A stretch of 64,000 nt of DNA, taken from NCBI RefSeq assembly GCF_011045015.1, contig NZ_JAAKZY010000009.1, forward strand, positions 1 to 64,000. The letters run 5' to 3'. Position 1 is the first letter of the stretch. Each line of letters starts with the position of its first letter. The stretch is from Streptomyces scabichelini. GTDB lineage: Bacteria > Actinomycetota > Actinomycetes > Streptomycetales > Streptomycetaceae. This document shows, in pieces, positions 8,550-17,152 of this stretch. A program made the position numbers and the translations under genes. The notes under the pieces are model-generated. The model was not told where the DNA came from and searched no databases. It worked only from the letters and a program-made list of their open reading frames with translations.

Positions 8550-9533
8550 ATGCACCCCTTCACCATCACCAAGGCATCCGACACCACGGAAGCCCTCGAG
8601 GCCGGTGGGCGCGGCGGCCGATACATAGCCGGCGGCACCACCCTCGTCGACTTGATGCGCGAAACCGTGGAGCGCCCTGATGTCCTGGTCGACATCACCG
8701 CTCTGCCGCTGCACGATGTGGACCGTACCGAGGACGGCGGCTTACGCATAGGCGCCTTGGTCCGCATGGCGGAAGCCGCAGCTCACCCCGCCATACGTGA
8801 CAGCTACCCGGTCATCTCCCAGGCGCTGGAGCTGAGCGCCTCCGCCCAACTGCGCAACATGGCCACCATCGGCGGGAACATGATGCAGCGCACCCGCTGC
8901 ACGTACTTCCGGGACGTGACCGCCGACTGCAATAAACGCGAGCCGGGTACCGGCTGCGCCGCACTGAACGGCTTCAACCGCAGCCATGCGATCCTCGGCA
9001 CCTCCGACCAATGCGTGGCCACACATCCGTCCGATCTGGCTGTCGCGCTCGCCGCGTTGGAGGCGAGCGTCCACCTGATGGCTCCGGACAAGGGCAGGCG
9101 CACCATCCCCATCACGGACTTCCTGCTTCAGCCCGGCAGCACGCCTGACCGCGAGCAGGCACTTCAGCCAGGTGAGTTGATCACATCGGTGGAGATTCCT
9201 GCCCTGCCCCGCCCGCTGAAGTCCGGGTATCTGAAGGTCCGCGACCGCCAGTCCTACGAGTTCGCACTGACCTCGGCCGCGGTGGCCCTCCACATCCGCG
9301 GCGGAACGATCCTCGATGCGAAGGTCGCCGCCGGCGGTGTGGGCACAGTGCCCTGGAAGCTGCCGGCCGTCGAACAAGCCCTCATCGGCGAGCATCCCTC
9401 CGCCCGGCTGTGGCACAAGGCCGCCGGCCATGCGGCCGAAGGCACGCACCCCCTCAGGCACAACGGCTTCAAGGTTGAGCTGCTCAAACGTACCGTCGAG
9501 CAGCAACTGCGCACCGTCGGAGGCACCTCATGA
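8550..9533 (+). CDS. paoB: Aldehyde oxidoreductase FAD subunit (PaoB/YagS-like)
   Basis: 327 residues of the CO-dehydrogenase flavoprotein type. The FAD-binding loop YIAGGTTLVDLMR is near residue 28, and the second FAD motif ATIGGNMMQRTRC is near residue 105. The insert with Cys residues (RTRCTYFRD, DCNKREPGTGCAALNGFNRS, SDQCVATHPSD) is the mark of PaoB, which holds an extra [4Fe-4S] cluster. Length agrees with E. coli PaoB. It has no signal peptide and is probably exported bound to PaoA. The last four bases overlap the ATG of paoC. Confidence 0.9.
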   Translation: MHPFTITKASDTTEALEAGGRGGRYIAGGTTLVDLMRETVERPDVLVDITALPLHDVDRTEDGGLRIGALVRMAEAAAHPAIRDSYPVISQALELSASAQLRNMATIGGNMMQRTRCTYFRDVTADCNKREPGTGCAALNGFNRSHAILGTSDQCVATHPSDLAVALAALEASVHLMAPDKGRRTIPITDFLLQPGSTPDREQALQPGELITSVEIPALPRPLKSGYLKVRDRQSYEFALTSAAVALHIRGGTILDAKVAAGGVGTVPWKLPAVEQALIGEHPSARLWHKAAGHAAEGTHPLRHNGFKVELLKRTVEQQLRTVGGTS

Positions 9534-11722
9534 GCCAGCCACAAGCCGCCGTCGGCGCGTCCGTGGCCCGGGTGGACGCACGGCTGCGGGTCACCGGGAA
9601 AGCGAAATACGCCGGCGACAACAACCCCGACGGCGTCGTTCACGCAGTCATCGTCGACAGCAGCGTCGGCCGCGGCCGCATCACCGCCGTCGACGCAGGT
9701 CCCGCCCTCGCCCAGCCCGGTGTCCTCACCGTCATCAGCCACCTCAACGCGCCCAGGCTTCCGCCCGTCGAAAGTAACGGCTACCCACCAGGCGAGCCGC
9801 TGAGGGCCTTCCAGGACGACCAAGTGCGCTTCTTCGGACAGCCCGTCGCGGTCGTGGTGGCCACGACACTCGAGGTCGCCCAGCACGCCGCGAGCCTGAT
9901 GCAGGTCACCTATCACGCCGAGCGCCCCTCGACCGACATGAGCGCGGCGCCTCCCGCCGACGACCCCGAGACCTATGCACGGGGCGACGCGGACCAGGCA
10001 CTGAAATCCGCCGACGTCCAGCTCGACCTGGCGTACCGGATGGCCCGCCAGCACCACAACGCGATGGAACCAGCCGGCATCGTCGCCCGCTGGGACGGGG
10101 ACAAGCTCACCCTCTGGGAGAAGACCCAGGCGGTCCAGTTCGCCACGTTCAACATGGCAGGCGAATTCGGGATACCGCCGGAGAACATTCATGTCATCTC
10201 GCCCGTGCTCGGCGGTGCCTTTGGCAACGCCTTCCGTACCTGGGTGCACTCCGTCATCGCGGTCATGGCCGCCCGCCAGGTGGGCCGTCCCGTCAAACTC
10301 GTACTCACACGCAAGCAGTTGTACTTCGGGATCGGCTACCGGCCCGCGTACTCATATGGGCTTCGGATGGGCAGCGACCGGCGGGGCCGTCTGACCGCTG
10401 CCGTGCACGACGTCGACTCCGAGACATCCAGCTATGAAACGCACCTGGAGGACACTCTCGTCCCCGGGCGGATGCTCTACAGCACGCCGAACGTCAAGCA
10501 GATCCACCGGTCCGTCCCCCTGGACGTCAACACACCGACGTGGATGCGCGGCCCGGGATACTCCAGCGGTGCCTACCCCCTGGAGTCGGCGATGGACGAA
10601 CTCGCCCATGAGCTGGGCATGGACCCGATCGAACTGCGTCGGCGCAATGAACCCTTGGACGACCAGTCCAACGGTCTTCAGTTCTCCACCCGCCGCTTGC
10701 GAGAGTGCTACACCACCGGCGCCCGCGCATTCGACTGGAAACGGCGGAGCTTGAAACCCGGCTCCAGGCGCGACGGCGACTGGCACCTCGGCATGGGCAT
10801 GGCCGCCGGCGTATATGACACCCAGCGCGCCGCAGCCCAGGCTTCCGTGCGGCTGAATGCCGACGGCACCGCCCTGGTCCAGTCCGGGACCAGCGACATG
10901 GGGCCCGGCACCGCCACCTCCATGACACAGGTCGCCGCTGACGCCCTGGGCCTGACCATGCGCCGGGTGATCTTTCGGCTCGGCGACTCGACCCTGCCTC
11001 CGGCCGCGGGACACTTCGGATCGCAGACCATGGCGAGCGTCGGATCCGCCGTGCAGGACGGTTGCGACAAGCTGCGGAAAAAGGCCATCGCCCTCGCCGT
11101 CAGAGACGAGGGCTCTCCGCTGCACGGGGCCGACACCGCCAATGTCGAGGTGCGCGGCGGCCGGCTGTACGTAAAGGACGCCCCGGGGCGGGGGGAGACG
11201 TACCAGCGCCTGCTGGCCCGCAACAACTCCGCCTACCTCGAAGTACTCGGCTCATGGGCTCCGCCGGAAGGACCCGCAAGGTACTCCCTGTACGCCTACG
11301 CGGCGACGTTCGCGGAGGTCGCCGTGCACTCCCGGCTCGGCCTGGTGCGGGTCCGGCGCATGCTGGGCGTCTACGACGCCGGTCGCATCATCAGTCCCGC
11401 GCTCGCCGACAGCCAGGCACTCGGCGCAATGATCGGCGGATTGGGCGCGGCCCTGCTCGAACACACGATCACCGACCATCGCGACGGCCGAATCGTCAAC
11501 GCCAACTTCGCCGACTACCTCGTTCCGACGCATGCCGACATACCCGATATCAGGGCGATCTACCTGGCGGGCGGCGAGGACCGCATAGCCGACCCGATCG
11601 GCGTGAAGGGACTAGCCGAGATCGTCTGCATCGGTGTCACGCCGGCCATCTCCAACGCCGTCTTCAACGCCACAGGCCGGCGCATCCGCCAGTTGCCCAT
11701 CACCCCCGAGCTCCTGCTCTAG
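9530..11722 (+). CDS. paoC: Aldehyde oxidoreductase molybdenum subunit (PaoC/YagR-like)
   Basis: 730 residues, almost exactly PaoC length. It has the Ald_Xan_dh_C2-type fold with VGASVARVDARLRVTGKAKY at the start, the molybdopterin loop GGAFGNAFRTW near residue 226, and near the C-terminus GVKGLAEI with the catalytic base Glu697. In this family the enzyme oxidises aromatic and other aldehydes to carboxylic acids outside the cytoplasm. The start overlaps the paoB stop (ATGA), so the three genes are translationally coupled. The usual maturation factor PaoD is not encoded in the window, so cofactor loading must use another protein. Confidence 0.9.
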   Translation: MSQPQAAVGASVARVDARLRVTGKAKYAGDNNPDGVVHAVIVDSSVGRGRITAVDAGPALAQPGVLTVISHLNAPRLPPVESNGYPPGEPLRAFQDDQVRFFGQPVAVVVATTLEVAQHAASLMQVTYHAERPSTDMSAAPPADDPETYARGDADQALKSADVQLDLAYRMARQHHNAMEPAGIVARWDGDKLTLWEKTQAVQFATFNMAGEFGIPPENIHVISPVLGGAFGNAFRTWVHSVIAVMAARQVGRPVKLVLTRKQLYFGIGYRPAYSYGLRMGSDRRGRLTAAVHDVDSETSSYETHLEDTLVPGRMLYSTPNVKQIHRSVPLDVNTPTWMRGPGYSSGAYPLESAMDELAHELGMDPIELRRRNEPLDDQSNGLQFSTRRLRECYTTGARAFDWKRRSLKPGSRRDGDWHLGMGMAAGVYDTQRAAAQASVRLNADGTALVQSGTSDMGPGTATSMTQVAADALGLTMRRVIFRLGDSTLPPAAGHFGSQTMASVGSAVQDGCDKLRKKAIALAVRDEGSPLHGADTANVEVRGGRLYVKDAPGRGETYQRLLARNNSAYLEVLGSWAPPEGPARYSLYAYAATFAEVAVHSRLGLVRVRRMLGVYDAGRIISPALADSQALGAMIGGLGAALLEHTITDHRDGRIVNANFADYLVPTHADIPDIRAIYLAGGEDRIADPIGVKGLAEIVCIGVTPAISNAVFNATGRRIRQLPITPELLL

Positions 11723-11821
11723 CCCGGGGGCTGATGGGTTCGCCCGGTTCGGCAACGAGGGACGCGACCCCTGATGATCAAGGTTGTCGAATCCTTTGAT
11801 CACGAACAGGGGACGCGTTCG

Positions 11822-11980
11822 CGTGTCATCTTCCCTGATCGGTGTCCTGCAGCGCCACCACGAGGACATCGACTCCGCCTCCCCGGATCCGGAATCGCAG
11901 CAGTTCACCGCCCTGGCCGAAGTGCTGGGGCGAATACCCGATCCCCGGCGGGTCCGGGGCCGCCGCTACCGCCTAGCCCC
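11822..11980 (+). pseudogene. ISAs1-type transposase, N-terminal fragment
   Basis: From a GTG near 11822 the frame reads SSLIGVLQRHHEDID, then SQQFTALAEVLGRIPDPR and RGRRYRL, which is the N-terminal domain of ISAs1-family (H-repeat-associated) transposases. The similarity ends abruptly at about 11980, where unrelated sequence leads into the SnoaL gene. No catalytic DDE part is present, so this is a scrap. Confidence 0.55.
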
Positions 11981-12040
11981 GCCTGATCACAAGGCCTTCC
12001 TTTCCGTATCCGATTCCCCCATCCCCGCAAGGAGCGCACC

Positions 12041-12433
12041 ATGTCCGACTCCCCCGACCTCGCCCTCATCCGCCGGGTCTACGAATCCCGAATGGCACCC
12101 GAGGTCATCAAGGAGGTCATGCCCCCGGACTTCGTCTGGGACATCACCCCGGGCTTTCCGAACAGCGGCGTGTACCACGGCTGGGACAGCGTGGCGAAGG
12201 ACTTCTTCGGCACGCCGATGCCGAACATCGCGTCCTTCGGCGCGGTGCCCGAGGAGTTCTACGCGGACGACGAAGGCCACGTCTTCGTGTTCGGGCACTA
12301 TCACGCCGAGACCAAGAGCGGGGACAAGGCCGACGTCCGGTTCATCCACCTGTGGACCGTCCGTGACGGCAAGGCCGTCAGCATGCGGCAGGTCGCCGAC
12401 AGTCACATCCTCCAGGAAGCCCTCAAGGGCTGA
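12041..12433 (+). CDS. SnoaL-like / NTF2-fold protein
   Basis: 130 residues, typical for a single NTF2-like cone-shaped domain. The N-terminal helix (LALIRRVYESRMAPEVIKEV), the segment PDFVWDITPGFPNSGVYHG and the strands HVFVFGHYHAETK and DVRFIHLWTVRDGKAVSM fit SnoaL-like proteins. Such proteins act as isomerases, cyclases, dehydratases or binding proteins on small ligands. It stands alone, between a transposase scrap and a repeat copy. The ligand cannot be told from sequence. Confidence 0.8.
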   Translation: MSDSPDLALIRRVYESRMAPEVIKEVMPPDFVWDITPGFPNSGVYHGWDSVAKDFFGTPMPNIASFGAVPEEFYADDEGHVFVFGHYHAETKSGDKADVRFIHLWTVRDGKAVSMRQVADSHILQEALKG

Positions 12434-12634
12434 GACGCCATTCGCTAATCGATCACGGGGATGGCTTGGTCGAACAGGGTTCCTGATCGGGTGATCGCGC
12501 GAGGTAAGCGACGTTCGCGCCGGGACCGCGAGCACACTGCAGCTCACCGACGCCGAGTCCGACAACCTCCACGTCCTCGGGTGTACCGCACCGGTCCAAA
12601 GCCGACTGCACCGGCACGACGTCCGCCACTTGCC

Positions 12635-12791
12635 GATGACGTGGAATGAACATCTGGTGCTCTGTGACGACAGGCGGGTCATCTCTCCTGCATCGCATGG
12701 TTTGCCACGGACAACTTGTCCGTGGATAAGTACGGCCTTCATCCGGTTCCTGGTTCACGCGATGCTTGATCAGTCGAGCACGGGAGGACGA
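12635..12791 (+). repeat. Promoter-like repeat, copy 2 of 3
   Basis: A close copy of 7463-7619. The palindrome is at 12705-12725 with the same TTGCCA and GATAAG flanks. Here the GGAGG at the end leads to an ATG at 12793 whose frame, apart from an early stop, matches the N-terminus of XRE/MmyB-type regulators. That suggests what gene this regulatory unit originally served. Confidence 0.65.
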
Positions 12792-12792
12792 G

Positions 12793-13060
12793 ATGAATCG
12801 GGTACTGCCGGCCGACTAACTTCGGGTACGCCGGGAGGTGCTGCAGCCGGAGGACGTCAGACTTCCCTGCGGCCGGACCACACTGCTACGCGATCCGGCT
12901 GTAGTAATCGACCGACGTACCAGCCAGCTCGGCCACCTCCTCGAGTTCACGTCGTACTGCCAGCGGCTGGTGGATCCGGAGCAGGGCCAGAAACTGTTGA
13001 TCTTCTCCACCATGCCCGGCTCACCGAGCCACGAAAAACTCCGGTCCCTGGCACCCGCAG
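12793..13060 (+). pseudogene. XRE/MmyB-like transcriptional regulator, internally deleted
   Basis: After the ATG at 12793 the sequence reads MNRVLPAD, a stop, then LRVRREVLQPEDVRLPCG, which resembles the opening of MmyB-like XRE regulators. It then jumps to the C-terminal ligand-binding end: LLEFTSYCQRLVDPEQGQKL followed by STMPGSPSHEKLRSLA. The HTH and most of the middle are missing. Such regulators often sit beside dehydrogenase genes like the one at 13157, so it may once have controlled it. Confidence 0.5.
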
Positions 13061-13156
13061 GCGCCTGGCCTCGCCGGCTGCCGGTCGGCTCACACATCGA
13101 AGTTGGTGCTTCGAAAGCGCAGCACCTCACGCATATCGAGAGACAAGGGTTTTCCC

Positions 13157-14101
13157 ATGAAGGCAGTGCGTTTCCACGAGTACGGCGACCCGAGCGTCCT
13201 GCGTTATGAAGACGTGGAGCAGCCCGTTCCCGGCGTCGGGCAGGTTCTGGTGCGGGTCGCCGCGACATCGTTCAACGGCGTCGACGGCAACATCCGCGGG
13301 GGCTTCATGCAGGGTCCCATCCCGGTGACGCTGCCGCACACTCCCGGCATCGACGTCTCCGGTACGGTCGAAGCGCTGGGTGAGGGCGTGGCCGACCTCG
13401 AAATCGGCGACCGGGTCGTCGGCTTCCTGCCGATGGCGGGCGATGGCGCGGCCGCGGAGTACGTGGTGGCTCCGGCCGGGATTCTGACGCCGGCGCCCAC
13501 GAGCATCCCGCTTCCCGATGCCGCCGCGCTGCCGTTGGTGGGTCTCACGGCCTGGCAGGCGCTGTTCGACCACGCCAAGCTGACGGCGGGCCAGCGCGTG
13601 CTGATCAACGGCGCGGGCGGAGCGGTCGGCGGCTACGCCGTGCAGCTGGCCAAGAACGCCGGCGCGTACGTGATAGCCACCGCCGGCCCGCGCAGCAGCC
13701 AGCAGGTCGAGACGGCGGGCGCCGACGAGATCATCGATCACACCACCACCGAGGTGACCGAGGCGGTGACCGAGCCGGTCGACGTCGTGCTCAACCTCGC
13801 GCCGGTCGACCCGTCGCAGCTGGCCGCGCTGCCCGCCCTGATCCGTCCCGGTGGAGTGCTGGTGAACACCACGGTGTGGATGCCCGCACCCAGTGACGAA
13901 CAGCGCGGCGTGCGCGGCATCGACCTGTTCGTCCGCAGCGACGCCCACCAGCTGTCGCGGCTGGTGGCACTGATCGACTCCGGCGAGCTGCGCGTCGACG
14001 TCGCGCAGCGAGTGCCGCTGGCGGAGCTGCCGGCAGTCCACGCCCAGGCCGCCACGGGCGAGTTGCACGGCAAGGTCGTCATCGTCGCGCCCGCCGCCTG
14101 A
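13157..14101 (+). CDS. NADP-dependent quinone oxidoreductase-like MDR protein
   Basis: 314 residues of the medium-chain dehydrogenase/reductase family, quinone-oxidoreductase branch. It starts MKAVRFHEYGDPSVLRYEDV. The substrate-side segment HTPGIDVSGTVEALGEGV lies near residue 65, and the nucleotide-binding motif VLINGAGGAVGGYAVQLAKN near residue 150. No structural-zinc cysteine cluster is seen, as expected for this branch. The frame is open further upstream, but the ATG at 13157 matches the family N-terminus. A short gap separates it from the hydrolase gene at 14134, so they may be co-transcribed. Confidence 0.88.
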   Translation: MKAVRFHEYGDPSVLRYEDVEQPVPGVGQVLVRVAATSFNGVDGNIRGGFMQGPIPVTLPHTPGIDVSGTVEALGEGVADLEIGDRVVGFLPMAGDGAAAEYVVAPAGILTPAPTSIPLPDAAALPLVGLTAWQALFDHAKLTAGQRVLINGAGGAVGGYAVQLAKNAGAYVIATAGPRSSQQVETAGADEIIDHTTTEVTEAVTEPVDVVLNLAPVDPSQLAALPALIRPGGVLVNTTVWMPAPSDEQRGVRGIDLFVRSDAHQLSRLVALIDSGELRVDVAQRVPLAELPAVHAQAATGELHGKVVIVAPAA

Positions 14102-14133
14102 CACCGGCCGACCAGCCTCGAAAGGAAATGACC

Positions 14134-15084
14134 ATGACACTGTCCCTGGATCCCGAGATCGCCGAGGCGCTGGCCCCGATGGCCGGCGCGATGGCCGAGG
14201 TCAAGCCGCCGGCGGTGGGCGACATCGCGGGCCGCCGCGCCATGTGGGAACCGATCATCGGCGCCGCGGGAGCCGCGCAGCCGATCCCGGCCGACGTGAC
14301 GACCCACGAGCACTCCGCGACCGCAGACGACGGCACACAGATCAAAATGCGCTGGTACGTCAAGGACGGCGCCGAGCCCGGCCCGGCCGTGCTGTTCTTC
14401 CACGGCGGCGGATACGTCTTCGGCCACATCGACCTGTTCGACGGTCCGGTCTCCCGCTACGTGTCCTCCAGCGGCGTGCCGATGCTGTCGGTCGAGTACC
14501 GCCGCGCCCCCGAGCACCCCTTCCCGACACCGCTCGAAGACGCCTACGCCGCACTGCGCTGGTTGCACGAACACGCCGCCGAGCTGGGCGTCGACGTCAA
14601 CCGCATCGGTGTGATGGGCGACAGCGCCGGAGGCGGCATGGCAGCGGCCCTGACGATCCTCGCCCGCGAGCGTGGCGGCCCGCGGATAGCGAGGCAGATC
14701 CTGCTCATGCCGATGCTCGACGACCGCACCACCACACCCGACCCCCACATCGAGCCCTACCTTCTGTGGTCCTACGACGACAGCCTCACCGCATGGCCGG
14801 CACTGCTCGGCAAGGCCGCCGGCGGCCCCGACGTCCCGCCCACGGCAGCTCCCGCCCGTCTCGAGGATGCGGCCGGCCTGCCGTCGGCCTACATCGAGGT
14901 CGGCCAACTCGACGTGTTCCGCGACGAGGACACCGCCTACGCGACCAAACTCAGCCGCGCCGGCGTGCCGGTGGAGTTCCACCTTCACCCCGGCGTCCCG
15001 CACGAGTTCGACTCCATCGCCTTCGGCGCCGACGTCGCCCGGCGTGCCATCGCCGATCGGGTCCGGGTGCTCAAGTCGATCTGA
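14134..15084 (+). CDS. HSL-family alpha/beta hydrolase (esterase/lipase)
   Basis: About 316 residues. The oxyanion HGGG motif begins at His90 (FFHGGGYVFG), and the nucleophile motif GDSAGG gives Ser164. The acid and histidine lie in YIEVGQLDVFRDED and PGVPHEFD near the C-terminus. This is the hormone-sensitive-lipase group, usually acting on short acyl esters. Two starts are possible: ATG 14128 sits only one base after AAAGGA, whereas ATG 14134 has a seven-base spacing and is preferred. It shares an apparent operon with the upstream oxidoreductase. Confidence 0.88.
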   Translation: MTLSLDPEIAEALAPMAGAMAEVKPPAVGDIAGRRAMWEPIIGAAGAAQPIPADVTTHEHSATADDGTQIKMRWYVKDGAEPGPAVLFFHGGGYVFGHIDLFDGPVSRYVSSSGVPMLSVEYRRAPEHPFPTPLEDAYAALRWLHEHAAELGVDVNRIGVMGDSAGGGMAAALTILARERGGPRIARQILLMPMLDDRTTTPDPHIEPYLLWSYDDSLTAWPALLGKAAGGPDVPPTAAPARLEDAAGLPSAYIEVGQLDVFRDEDTAYATKLSRAGVPVEFHLHPGVPHEFDSIAFGADVARRAIADRVRVLKSI

Positions 15085-15273
15085 GCCGTGACCAGCGGCC
15101 TGCTGTCACTTACCAACCCACGTCTCCAGCCACATATCGCTGCACTACCTCAACGACTGGCGGCGACAGGCACGCGATACGGAACTTGAACCGTTGTCAG
15201 GAGTGAAGCAGGCACTCGATGTTCAGGCCGGTGGTCGGGTCACTCACATCACGAATCTGCTTGCTTCCCATTC

Positions 15274-15300
15274 GAAGCATTTCATGTTCGTTAATGCTTC
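15274..15300. promoter_or_regulatory. Inverted repeat upstream of the SRPBCC gene
   Basis: Arms GAAGCATT and AATGCTTC match perfectly across an 11-base AT-rich spacer. The element lies 37 bases before the start at 15337 in a gap that is otherwise empty (15085-15336). It could be an operator; no regulator is identified. Confidence 0.35.
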
Positions 15301-15336
15301 ACAGTGGATTCACATCGCCAAGACAGGAGAACATCG

Positions 15337-15912
15337 ATGTCCGACAAGAAACCGATCGCGGGGAAGAAAACGACCGAGCCTCAGGGGGCCGCAGTGGTCC
15401 AGGCGATACCCCTCCTTATCGGCTCAACCGACAACACTGTTCCGATCACAGTCCAGCGGCGAACTTCGGTGGCGCCCGCCAACGCGTTCCGATTGATCGT
15501 TCCCATCGACCTGTCGAGCGTTTTCCACCGGGTGGCACCCTTTCCCGGTGTCAAAGGTGTGGCAAACCAGACCGAAGCATGGGATCACGTCGGTCCCACC
15601 AGGAACCCGCAGTTCGACGACGGGTCACAGGCCGACGAACAGTTGATCGAGTACACGGAAGGCTCGAGTTTTGCGTATCAGCTGACGGGATTCACGAACA
15701 TCCTCTCTCGGCTCGCGGCAGGCGTTCGAGGTGAATGGAACTTCAATCCCGACGGCGATGGCACCCTCATTCGGTGGACCTACGAATTCAAGCCTCTTCC
15801 GGGTCGTCGCTGGATTCTCGCCGGTCCATTCACTCCCCTCTGGCGCCGATACATGGTGGCCGCCCTCGCGAGGTGCCTGCAAGTGATCGAATCGGAAGAA
15901 AACCGCTCGTAG
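15337..15912 (+). CDS. SRPBCC-fold (polyketide cyclase/dehydrase-like) protein
   Basis: 191 residues. The C-terminal two thirds show the START/SRPBCC pattern: DLSSVFHRVAPFPGVKGV, QLIEYTEGSSFAYQLTGF, RGEWNFNPDGDGTLIRWTYE, then a final helix with WRRYMVAALARCLQVIE. Such domains bind hydrophobic ligands and may act as cyclases or transporters. The ATG at 15337 has an AGGAG site at good spacing. GC content looks somewhat lower than its neighbours, which may hint at separate acquisition. Function unknown. Confidence 0.75.
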   Translation: MSDKKPIAGKKTTEPQGAAVVQAIPLLIGSTDNTVPITVQRRTSVAPANAFRLIVPIDLSSVFHRVAPFPGVKGVANQTEAWDHVGPTRNPQFDDGSQADEQLIEYTEGSSFAYQLTGFTNILSRLAAGVRGEWNFNPDGDGTLIRWTYEFKPLPGRRWILAGPFTPLWRRYMVAALARCLQVIESEENRS

Positions 15913-16099
15913 GCGTAGTTACCGAGCCCTTCGCAATCCAGGGTGCAGTCGTGGCCTGAAGCCGCCACTTTCCAGCAGGGATCTGGCGATGTAGCTGGTG
16001 AGGCTGCGGAATCCGAGGGCGGAGCCGCGGAGGTGTTCGGGCCGTGTTGATGGCCTCGTACTACAGCCTCAGATCTTCGTGGTGTGATCGGTTGTGCGG

Positions 16100-16895
16100 G
16101 TGGTGGTCGGCAGGGGCGGAGGCGTGCGGTAGCGGGTCGCCGCGCCGTTTGTAGTGGCTGGCGGTTGCCCGGGTTTGATGGAGGGCTCGCCAGTGGTGCT
16201 GCTGCAGGTGGTAAGCGGGCTAGTGGTGGCCGGCGGGGGCGGTGGCGGCGAGCACGCCGGCGAGTGCCGGGACGGTCAGGCGGATCAGCGGTAGGCGCTG
16301 GTCTCCCTGGTCTGTCCGGATTTTCCCTGCTCATCGTCCTGATCAACTTCGTGATCGGAGACCGCGTCGTTCTCCGGTGCGGCTTGCTGTTCGGGGTGCT
16401 GGGCGCGTTGGACGGTCAGGAAGGCCAGGGCGAGCATCGCGCAGGTGACGTGACGGTTCCCGGAGTTCCAGCGGCGGACCTGGTACTGGCCCAGCCCGGT
16501 GATCTGTTTCGCCTGCTCGTTGTTCTCTTCGATCTTCCAGCACACTCCGGCCCGGCACACGGCCTCCGGCAAGGCGGCGTCGCGGCGGTGGTGCACGAGG
16601 AAGTAGGCGTACTCGAAGTCCACGCGCCCGCCCGCGAGTTGCTTCTTCCTGGTGGAGCGGCGGATGAGCAGATGATGGGCAAAGCCGTCGGCGGGCTCCT
16701 GGCCGGGCAGGACCACGTCGAACCAGCCCAGTCGTAGTACCGCTGCCCCTTGGAGCCCTTGCCCTGGCTGCGGCGCTCCCACTGGTCACACATGATCGCG
16801 TAGTGCAGCAGGTCGCCGACCTGTGCGACGGCGGGCTGGTACGGCTTGCCGGGCGGGCCGGCCACCGGCAACGTGACTGGTACCCCCCGCACGTG
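16100..16895 (-). pseudogene. IS701-type transposase remnant
   Basis: Conserved pieces in shifting frames on the minus strand include GDLLHYAIMCDQWERRSQGK, SKGQRYYDW, then WFDVVLPGQEPADGF and FEYAYFLVHHR. These are followed by VCWKIEENNEQAKQITGLGQ and YQVRRW, the region of the last catalytic Glu. Beyond 16285, degenerate C-terminal sequence (HWRALHQTRATASHYKRRG) can be followed to about 16100. At least two frameshifts and a stop make it inactive. No terminal repeats were found. The stretches 15913-16099 and 16896-17152 contain nothing nameable. Confidence 0.65.
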
Positions 16896-17152
16896 TCACT
16901 ACCCCGGGACTCGGGCCACCGCCCGTACGTCGTGGCTTTGCCGCCTGGTGGAGCCGGTCGCGGGCGAAGAGCAGATACAGGGGACGACGAAAGGCAGGGC
17001 CCGGCATACTGCCGGGCACTGCCTCGGATCACGGCGCCGACGGCACGCCGGACCCGTTACGGGCGGGAATGGCTGTGACGGCTCCGAAGCGGGTGCCGTC
17101 ACAGCCTGATCAGCTGTTCTCACACGGTTGGTTCTCGTGCGTCAGCTGATCC

